Shown piece by piece: positions 53,410 to 64,000 of a stretch of DNA of 64,000 bases. How positions within the stretch are numbered: the stretch's first letter is position 1; every line of letters begins with the position of its first letter. Origin of the DNA: JANQIO01 sp043585095 (GTDB taxonomy: Bacteria; Pseudomonadota; Gammaproteobacteria; Pseudomonadales; Halieaceae); NCBI GenBank assembly GCA_043585095.1, contig CP121321.1, positions 3,038,001 to 3,102,000 of the forward strand, given 5' to 3'. The notes under the pieces were generated by a model, which worked only from the letters and a program-made list of their open reading frames with translations, searched no databases and had not been told where the DNA came from. The position numbers and the translations under genes are program-made.

Positions 53410-56025
53410 TTAGCATCCCGCTGCGCTGCCTTCCCCCCGCAACCGATGTGAACGCTTAACGGGGTCTACAGCTTGCAGCAGCTTTAACCGAAGCTGCGGG
53501 TTGTAATCGGGACGGCGCGCCAAAAAGGTGTCTACCGTTTGCAACACGCACGCGCTGTGGTGATTTCTCAAGGTCGTACCCAGCCATCCAGCGGGAAAAA
53601 AAATATCGCCCGTTGCCTGTATTTCCTCCAGCAGTTCCAAGCTGGGCAGAACATATTTTTCTGAGTGCGCTACCCGCAAAGGATGGTGCAACGCCCAGAG
53701 CGCGTCCAGCACCCAGGATTCCGTCTGACGATTCTCAGCCTGTTTAAACGAATCGAAAACAGCATCACGAACCGCTGCATCAGCCGATAGTGCGGGGGCG
53801 ATAAAGCGGAACCGTCGCTTCTCATCAGCGCTTTCGATGCGCTGTAGCTGCGTATCAACAATATCCCGAGCCGAAGCAGGTCGCTTTATCGCCAGGCTTA
53901 TTGCCAACGTGATCATATCGCGCTCGGACAGGACAAGACCCTCAACCGTTGTGCTGCCCCGCCAAATGTCTTCCAGCCTGTCTAAGGACTTTGAGCTATC
54001 GGCCACGCTGGTATAGGCATCAAAGAATAGCTTGCGGACAGAGGGCTGCGCGGCTGTGATCAGTTCATCCCACAGTGCCTGCTCTAGCATGACAGAGAGA
54101 CCCAACCGCGACGCATCGGGCAACAGCGTCCAGTATGTTCGCGTCAAATATCGAAGCGCAAGACGCAACAGTAATTGGTTGTCTGTTTCCTTGACCCGCT
54201 GGATGAGTGCTTTCGCATATTCATCAGGCGTCGGCTGCCCACTCTCGAGCATCTGCTCGTAGAGATTCACAAGCAAGGAGGCCCGGCTAAGGTCCGTCAG
54301 CTGCGGCCAGTGCTCGAGATGCCCTAAGGAAGCATCAAACAATCCGTAGCCCAGGCCGTCACTGTTAAGCAATAGCTGATCGCTATGCGTGACAAGCTCC
54401 TGATTCAATGTCTCTGAGGCCCCGGCAAATTCGACCTCATAGGAGGAGAGAGCCTTATCCTTAAGCAACTGAACGCCAAATGTCTGCGGCCAAATACGCC
54501 CTTTTGCCATTGGGTCTGTCTGGACCAGCGCTGGCGACGGGTCACTTTGGGTAAGCGAGAAGGCAGGCCGTCCTGGCGTGTTTACCCAGACGCTACTCCA
54601 CCCGGCAACGTCCACATTCGTCAATGCGTCAAACACCCTGATCAAATCTGGCCAGCTTGCATTGGCATAGGCCGATTGCGTGAGATATTGCCTGATGCCG
54701 TTTTGAAAGGCGTCTTGCCCAAGCAACATTTCGAGTTGCCGCATCATAATCGGCGCTTTGTTATAGATGATACTGCCGTAAAGCTGCCCGGCCTGATTGA
54801 GGTTCGGCAAAGGCTGGCGAATCGCGTTCGCACCCGCCGTGCGGTCAATGGAATAGGCACGAGGGTGGTGACGGACCAAAAACTGAAGGTCGTGATTGAT
54901 CCCAGGAAAGGATGGATTAACAATCTTTGCCGCCATGAAATTGGCAAAAACTTCTTTGGTCCAGACATCGTCAAACCAGCGCATCGTCACCAGGTTGCCA
55001 AACCACATGTGCGCAGTCTCATGCGCGATCAACGAAGCCCTGTTCAGTAATTCGCTATCAGACGCGTTTTCATCCAGCCACAGGCTCTCCGCGCGATATT
55101 GAATGGCACCGACGTGCTCCATCCCCCCGTAGGGATGAGCAGGTATAAGCACAATATCCCGCTGTTGAAAGGGATAATCGATACCGGTGTATGACTCCAG
55201 CCAAGCGATGGCCTCAGCATGGAGGCGAACAATTTCGTCGATATTGCGGGACACCATCGCCTCATCATTTTGGCGGTGATACACCCGCATCTCTTTGCCT
55301 GCCACCATTTCTGAGTGGGTTTTAAACTCCCCTGCAACAAAGGAAAACAGATAAGAGCTCATGAGATCTGACATCGCGAAATGCACAGACTTGCGTACAT
55401 CATGAGCGTCTGTGCGCGCTATTGCCGCGCTGGACAGCGCAGTCCACGAAGACGGTAGCTCCAGACTCAGCACCCATCTGGCCTTGAGGTCAGGTTGGTC
55501 AAACAAGGGAAATACCGTGCGAGCTCGATCTGGTACAAACAAGGTATATAAAAAGTCAGGATTGCGGTTCAGGGCCGCCGCGCCAGCAATGAAATCGAGC
55601 GTGACGCTATTTTGCCCTGACTGCAGCGACGCACCCGGTATCACCACATGCTCGTCACGCACAGCGTAAGACGTTGTCTTGCCATTGGCGGAGACCGCTA
55701 ACACCTGATCGGGTAAAGCCCGAAAATCGAGCTGTAGCGGCTGACCCGTATCACCCTGGCTAAACTCGATGCTCATCGTCCCCGTCACATCCGCGGCTGG
55801 CTCCGATGGAACCGATAGCGCCAGACGGTAAGTGATGTCGGTGAGTCTGGACGCGCGTTCGCGTGCCAATACCTCCGAGACACCCGGTTCAATACTCACT
55901 GAATCTCGGGAGCAGGATGTAACAAGGGCTAGAAATAGGACAACTAAGCCACCCTTGGAAAAAGGTAGAGCGAAATGCCGAGAAAGGGTCCGTGGACCTG
56001 ATCGAGCAGAAGAGAGCGAGCGCAT
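53410..56025 (-). CDS. M1-family metallopeptidase, lipoprotein
   Basis: An 871-residue zinc aminopeptidase-like protein. The lipobox VTSC (Cys at about residue 39) makes it an envelope lipoprotein. The M1 zinc motif is HETAHMWFGNL with the third Glu in DDVWTKEVFANFMA, a proper HExxH-x18-E. The substrate-binding GxMEN motif reads GGMEH here, a Asn-to-His change. A Tyr in IIYNKAPIMM fits the catalytic Tyr. The ERAP1_C-like helical C-terminus is present. It probably trims peptides in the periplasm. The start is ATG 56025 with GGAA just upstream; the frame extends further to a less likely start. Confidence 0.9.
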   Translation of the reverse strand: MRSLSSARSGPRTLSRHFALPFSKGGLVVLFLALVTSCSRDSVSIEPGVSEVLARERASRLTDITYRLALSVPSEPAADVTGTMSIEFSQGDTGQPLQLDFRALPDQVLAVSANGKTTSYAVRDEHVVIPGASLQSGQNSVTLDFIAGAAALNRNPDFLYTLFVPDRARTVFPLFDQPDLKARWVLSLELPSSWTALSSAAIARTDAHDVRKSVHFAMSDLMSSYLFSFVAGEFKTHSEMVAGKEMRVYHRQNDEAMVSRNIDEIVRLHAEAIAWLESYTGIDYPFQQRDIVLIPAHPYGGMEHVGAIQYRAESLWLDENASDSELLNRASLIAHETAHMWFGNLVTMRWFDDVWTKEVFANFMAAKIVNPSFPGINHDLQFLVRHHPRAYSIDRTAGANAIRQPLPNLNQAGQLYGSIIYNKAPIMMRQLEMLLGQDAFQNGIRQYLTQSAYANASWPDLIRVFDALTNVDVAGWSSVWVNTPGRPAFSLTQSDPSPALVQTDPMAKGRIWPQTFGVQLLKDKALSSYEVEFAGASETLNQELVTHSDQLLLNSDGLGYGLFDASLGHLEHWPQLTDLSRASLLVNLYEQMLESGQPTPDEYAKALIQRVKETDNQLLLRLALRYLTRTYWTLLPDASRLGLSVMLEQALWDELITAAQPSVRKLFFDAYTSVADSSKSLDRLEDIWRGSTTVEGLVLSERDMITLAISLAIKRPASARDIVDTQLQRIESADEKRRFRFIAPALSADAAVRDAVFDSFKQAENRQTESWVLDALWALHHPLRVAHSEKYVLPSLELLEEIQATGDIFFPAGWLGTTLRNHHSACVLQTVDTFLARRPDYNPQLRLKLLQAVDPVKRSHRLRGEGSAAGC

Positions 56026-56220
56026 GTGTTTCCATAACAATAAATGCAGAAGATTAGCATGGACTACAACGGGTTCTGGTTCCGAGATCGCTAGCCGGGC
56101 TGGCGTCACCGCCCAAGGCATACTGCTTTGTGGCGCCCCTTGGCATGTATGCAGTGGGACGCGTTGGCGATACTGTACGAGTATCTAACCCTCCCCTTAC
56201 ACCACCAAGAAAGGTTCAGC

Positions 56221-56469
56221 ATGTCCAAACCAAAGACCCGCGTAAGAGAGCGCAAGGCCATCATGATACGTCCCGACCCGGATTTACTGGATGCGATGAA
56301 AGAGGCCGCCGCGCGAGAAGGCATTAGCGTGAACAAACTTGCCTTGGAGATTATTGAGACCAGTGGCCGCGTGGGCTCCGCCAACGCGGCCGGCACCAGA
56401 GCGGACCTCAGCGATGCTCTATCTGAAGTCGAGAGAGCCGTAAAAGCCTTGCGAGCGGTCCTGAACTAA
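56221..56469 (+). CDS. Ribbon-helix-helix (Arc-like) DNA-binding protein
   Basis: An 82-residue protein. After a basic start (MSKPKTRVRERK), KAIMIRPDPDLLDAMKEAAA and REGISVNKLALEII have the strand-helix-helix pattern of Arc/MetJ-type regulators. The C-terminus is a second helical segment (ALSEVERAVKALRAVL). It may regulate the divergent M1 peptidase gene or a toxin-antitoxin locus, but no toxin gene is adjacent. AAAGG lies about 7 bases before the ATG. Confidence 0.8.
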   Translation: MSKPKTRVRERKAIMIRPDPDLLDAMKEAAAREGISVNKLALEIIETSGRVGSANAAGTRADLSDALSEVERAVKALRAVLN

Positions 56470-56494
56470 GGCGCGGGGCTGGACTTACGAGCAC

Positions 56495-56522
56495 AAAAAA
56501 GCCCCTGCAGCGTGTGCTACAG
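56495..56522 (-). terminator. Second terminator downstream of the rRNA operon
   Basis: On the reverse strand the stem GCCCCTGTAG pairs with CTGCAGGGGC (one mismatch) over a 6-base loop and is followed by TTTTTT, the classical intrinsic form. It also lies 25 bp after the stop of the forward RHH gene, but the T-run favours the reverse strand. Confidence 0.85.
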
Positions 56523-56560
56523 GGGCCGGTGTTTAACCGGGGTCGCGCACGACGCCTGGC

Positions 56561-56635
56561 GAGGGCCTGCCCCGCTTTTCGGGTAGAGCCCACCCCTCTT
56601 TTCGGGTGTGAGGGCCTGCCCCGCTTTACCGGGTA
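56561..56635. repeat. Two short direct repeats in the post-rrn region
   Basis: GAGGGCCTGCCCCGCTTT followed by YCGGGTA occurs at 56561 and again at 56610, separated by a related CCCACCCCTCTTTTCGGGTG stretch. Function is unknown. Confidence 0.7.
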
Positions 56636-56840
56636 CCGTCGGTCAGCGCCAGTTCGACGATAGCTGACCTACTTTGGGTTGCAAGCGCTGCTTGCAACTG
56701 CTGTGCATGGTCCGGCATCCCGGCGCCCTTCGGCGCCCAACCCCCGTTCCTACGGAACAGTCGGAGTCGCGCACGACCGTTTCACATGGCAGCCCTGCGG
56801 ACTGCTTTACGGAACAGAGATTCATCGCATCCAATAAAAC

Positions 56841-56876
56841 AAAACCCCCGGCTCTTATGAACCGGGGGTTTTCTTT
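56841..56876 (-). terminator. First terminator directly after 5S rRNA
   Basis: AACCCCCGG and CCGGGGGTT pair across a 9-10-base loop, and on the reverse strand the stem is followed by TTGTTTT. It starts about 7 bp past the 5S 3' end, as expected for rrn T1. Confidence 0.88.
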
Positions 56877-56882
56877 TATTGA

Positions 56883-57001
56883 AGCCTGGCGGTGTGCTAC
56901 TCTCACATGGGGAAACCCCACACTACCATCGCCGCTAATACGTTTCACTACTGAGTTCGGAATGGATTCAGGTGGTTCCAATGCTCTATGGTCGCCAGGC
57001 A
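56883..57001 (-). rRNA. rrf: 5S ribosomal RNA
   Basis: The complement begins TTGCCTGGCGACCATAGAGC, contains the conserved CCGAACTCAGTAGTGAAACG and GATGGTAGTGTGGGG, and closes with CCGCCAGGC, which pairs with the 5' end. Ends are placed by that helix and could shift by a few bases. Confidence 0.95.
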
Positions 57002-57234
57002 AACTGGCTTGTCGTGTGCGTCTGTCTTACGTCCGTCTGAACTGCGGCACAACAACAAATAGGGTGGTAGATCCTGCCTTTAGAGCAGTTAGGCTGAGTT
57101 GCACGGGTTCACTCAAATTGCTTCGAGCTACTACCGCAGTCACTTTAAAGTAACTTGTGACCTGAGCATACATCCGAGGTTTCTTGATGACGTGCCTGCT
57201 GTCTCCAACAAACACCTCTCAACCTAAGTTATAT

Positions 57235-60145
<2,911 letters not shown>

Positions 60146-60778
60146 ATATAACCTAGGTCTTAAAACATCTGTCTTAAAACCTACATCTGCCAAGAAACCT
60201 ACAACAATCTGTCCTTCATCTTACTCACCACCCCGGCTAAGGGGCGCCTCATAAAAGGCCTTCATCCACACCATTTACTCGCGTAAATCGTGCAAACAAA
60301 ACAGCTTTCAAAATCCGCGTCTGAGCAGACGCCAGATTGATGCAATTAAGTGATTCAATTCTGACCAGGTCGTCGACTAGACACCCTACTCATTACCGCA
60401 TCAAACCACTCGCCGGATGTGACGCTCAAGTCACAGTGTTACTTCGATTACTCAGACCAGTAAGAAAGATAAACCCTCTCACCGGCCTAAGGAACTCTGG
60501 GCCCTACCGCACGCGCTGGAGCTTGCGCAGCAGGACCCTGTTGTTGATCAGCACAACATCATCATCAGCCCGAAGGCCAATCACAACACCATGCCGGTCA
60601 TTCAACTCAGCTTAATCTACCTTGTTAAAGAACTTCCGGTCGTTAAGACCAGACAAAAATGCTCGCCATTACGCGAGCACTCATGTCTGAACTCGTTGCT
60701 ACAAAACAAACAACACCCACCCCACACAAACGACGGTGGCGGTCTTATCAAGCGCCCGCGGCGGTCTTATAAAAAGAA
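60146..60778 (-). other. Spacer between tRNA-Ala and 23S rRNA
   Basis: A 633-nt transcribed spacer. It contains a boxA-like antitermination site (listed separately) about 480 nt before 23S. No tRNA or reading frame of note is seen in it. It presumably also contains the 5' half of the 23S processing stem near 60146. Confidence 0.7.
60622..60633 (-). promoter_or_regulatory. boxA-like antitermination site in the rrn spacer
   Basis: The reverse strand reads GTTCTTTAACAA, matching the E. coli rrn boxA (TGCTCTTTAACAA) at 10 of 12 bases. It is the binding site of NusB-NusE in the rRNA antitermination complex. Confidence 0.75.
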
Positions 60779-60854
60779 TGGTGGAGCTATGCGGGATCGA
60801 ACCGCAGACCTCTTCCGTGCAAGGGAAGCGCTCTCCCAGCTGAGCTATAGCCCC
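60779..60854 (-). tRNA. tRNA-Ala (TGC)
   Basis: The reverse strand begins GGGGCTATAGCTCAGCTGGG, has the anticodon loop CTTGCAC with anticodon TGC, the T-loop GGTTCGATCC and ends with an encoded CCA. 76 nt. It is the second tRNA of the rRNA-operon spacer. Confidence 0.97.
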
Positions 60855-60883
60855 ATGTCGTAGTACGCTGAAGGAGCTAATCA

Positions 60884-60967
60884 CACCAAATTGTTCTGAT
60901 CGAGGCGCGGATCCGCGTAGCGTATTAACAATACGTGAGCGGGTCCGCAACGATGAGCAGGGCAATT

Positions 60968-60972
<5 letters not shown>
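60884..60972. repeat. 89-bp imperfect palindrome between tRNA-Ile and tRNA-Ala
   Basis: The ends are perfect 10-bp inverted arms, CACCAAATTG (60884) and CAATTTGGTG (60963-60972). Inner segments pair too: GCGGATCCGC-type with GCGGGTCCGC and GTATT with AATAC around a 3-base centre. The right end overlaps the last 5 bases (encoded CCA side) of tRNA-Ile. It could be an inserted miniature element or an RNase III processing hairpin. Confidence 0.85.
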
Positions 60973-61044
<72 letters not shown>

Positions 61045-61216
61045 GCTTTTGCTCGGTCTTTAGCCAAAGCACCCTATACAGCCCGCTGTCGCGGCAGTAC
61101 AAAAAACTTCAGCAAGGTTAAGACGCGCAGTTCGCTTCCGCGCTTTACTTTGCTTCGCAGCAACCGGTTAGATAAAGACAGATGTGTGAACACTTGATGC
61201 CAGTCAGCATCTCGTT

Positions 61217-62750
<1,534 letters not shown>

Positions 62751-63175
62751 AATCTTTTACTTCTATCTCTCGATAAGAAGGTAGGTTTACGCTTTGCCAG
62801 CGCCCACCTACAAAACTCGGCTCAGACACGTCGAATCAAAAATTACAATGAATCAATGAGTCACTTGTGTCTGAATAGTCGTTATGCCTACCCAGCACCA
62901 AGTGCCCACACATCTGTCTTTATCTTCTTGTTAAATAACTCCATCGCCGCCAGGACCATGGATATCCTCAATTCGCGCCGCTACAACACCCGCGCCAATG
63001 GCTTAAAAGCCCTCGCGCTCCTTATCAGTCTAGTCCCTCTTCCGAGAAACTCTAGAGATCGGTGCTGTGCGATGTCCTGATGCAACCTGTCGCGTGACCT
63101 GCAGTGCTTTAAGCGTCTTATCAACGCCTGCTGACCGCAGCATCTCGCGGGGCTACCCCCGAACCGAGGAGGCGT
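62751..63175 (-). other. rRNA operon leader
   Basis: The transcribed region between the P1 promoter and 16S, 425 nt. A degenerate boxA-like site reads GTTATTTAACAAG on the reverse strand at 62938-62950. Short frames here are not credible genes. Confidence 0.7.
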
Positions 63176-63230
63176 ATTATACGCATCGATCGACACCACG
63201 CAAGCTAAAAGAACAATCTTTTTTTAATAG
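63176..63230 (-). promoter_or_regulatory. rrn P1-like promoter with UP element
   Basis: On the reverse strand, TTGCGT (63203-63198) and TATAAT (63181-63176) are separated by 16 bp, the spacing of E. coli rrn P1 promoters. Upstream (63204-63230) is a strongly A/T-rich UP-element-like tract including a run of seven A. Downstream of the -10, the discriminator is GC-rich (ACGCCTCC), as in promoters under stringent (ppGpp) control. Confidence 0.85.
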
Positions 63231-63302
63231 GGAGCTTTCAGCCCTATGTTGCTGATATCACTACGAAAAAGCACCTACACAGCAGAGCACAGACCGACGC
63301 AC

Positions 63303-64000
63303 CTAGGCCTGAGACAGCTCAAACAGGTGATACTTCTTTTTACCAAGCCGAACCAGGAAGAAACGACCGTACGCCGAGCGCTCCGGCGCGAAGCATGCAG
63401 ATGCATTCATGTTGTCGCTTTCCGACAAAGCTTGACCATTAATGAGCACTGCACCGCGAGCCAAGGCATCCTTGACCTGCTTGCCTGAATTCACCATACC
63501 GGCATCGGTTAGCAGCTGACTGACGCTGCTGTCAGCCAGACCAGCGGGATCGATACTGGAACTGGGCAGACCATCCAGTCTGAGCTGGGCAAGGTCAGGC
63601 TCTTCGAGGCTGGCAGTGTCGCCGCTAAACAGAGCCGCCGTGATGCGCTGGGCTGCCGCCACACCAGCCTGACCATGCACCAAGGCAGTGACCTCTCTGG
63701 CGAGGATTGACTGCGCTTCGGGTCGCCCGTCTCTGGCTTTATCGGCAGCCTCAATGTCCGCTATTTCAGTTACATCGAGAAACGTGAAGTAGCGCAGAAA
63801 GCGGTAGGCGTCCGCATCAGCTGCATTAATCCAGAACTGGTAGAAGGCATAGGGCGAGGTACGAGCCGGGTCAAGCCAGATGGTGCCAGACTCCGTCTTG
63901 CCGAACTTACTGCCATCTGACTTGGTCACCAAGGGCATGGTAAGACCAAACACTTGATTGCCATTTAGCCTGCGCGTCAGGTCAATGCCACCAGTAATAT
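63303..64000 (-). CDS. tyrS: Tyrosine-tRNA ligase, C-terminal part (5' end outside window)
   Basis: The visible 232 residues are the C-terminal portion of TyrRS. ITGGIDLTRRLNGNQVFGLT is the end of the Rossmann catalytic domain, and KFGKT is the KMSKS-equivalent loop. The segment SGTIWLDPARTSPYAFYQFW and the C-terminal S4-like RNA-binding domain (NSGKQVKDALARGAVLINGQ) follow. The reading frame continues past the window edge, so the start is not seen. The gene shares the reverse direction with, and lies just upstream of, the rrn promoter. Confidence 0.95.
   Translation of the reverse strand, partial: ITGGIDLTRRLNGNQVFGLTMPLVTKSDGSKFGKTESGTIWLDPARTSPYAFYQFWINAADADAYRFLRYFTFLDVTEIADIEAADKARDGRPEAQSILAREVTALVHGQAGVAAAQRITAALFSGDTASLEEPDLAQLRLDGLPSSSIDPAGLADSSVSQLLTDAGMVNSGKQVKDALARGAVLINGQALSESDNMNASACFAPERSAYGRFFLVRLGKKKYHLFELSQA

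Larger units (their letters stand above)
56470..56882. other. Region downstream of the rRNA operon, no gene
   Basis: A 413-bp stretch between the RHH gene and the 5S rRNA. It contains two terminators (listed separately), a short direct repeat and a hairpin-rich patch near 56722-56740 (GGCGCC and its complement). No credible reading frame is seen. Confidence 0.6.

Overview
The window looks like chromosomal DNA of a marine-type gammaproteobacterium. The evidence is a 16S-Ile-Ala-23S-5S rRNA operon of gammaproteobacterial character, an E. coli-like RNase II, PAPS reductase, PqiABC and YcbL, a TonB-dependent receptor beside two sulfatase-type enzymes, and a 661-residue fatty acyl reductase of the kind known from Marinobacter. 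An OM60/NOR5 (Halieaceae)-like lineage is plausible, but that is an inference from gene content. No phage, plasmid, IS transposase or CRISPR array was seen.

Layout. 1-832: about 2.4 copies of a ~340-370 bp non-coding tandem repeat. 872-22240: mostly housekeeping genes: PIN-PhoH ATPase, rnb, asnS, a TPR/transglutaminase-like lipoprotein, a 47-residue membrane protein, cysH, a nitronate monooxygenase-like enzyme, a ParA ATPase, a coupled pqiA-pqiA-pqiB-pqiC-nudix operon, cinA, pdxH, ggt and a methyltransferase.

22452-37363: one tightly packed forward run of 13 genes, most overlapping or only a few bases apart. It encodes a secreted TPR protein with a TonB-C-like end, a low-complexity lipoprotein, several other lipoproteins, a membrane TPR protein, a PEGA/FGE-like protein, a MotA/TolQ/ExbB-type channel, an actin/Hsp70-fold-like protein, two membrane-anchored von Willebrand A (VWA) proteins and an M48 metalloprotease. 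I recognise no named system with this composition. It is the best candidate for an undescribed, ion-gradient-powered envelope machine, with the VWA proteins possibly replacing ExbD/TolR.

37389-56469: metabolic and envelope genes: YcbL hydrolase, crotonase, MOSC protein, Tat-exported flavin oxidase, dicarboxylate symporter, Kazal-like lipoprotein, SixA-like phosphatase, alcohol-forming fatty acyl reductase, Tag glycosylase, a TonB receptor / alkylsulfatase-like / arylsulfatase group, an M1 peptidase and a ribbon-helix-helix protein. A 14-bp minisatellite lies at 47053-47204.

56495-63230: the complete reverse-strand rRNA operon, with a P1-like promoter at its right end, boxA-like sites, a large palindrome between the two tRNAs, and two intrinsic terminators at its left end. 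The window ends inside tyrS.
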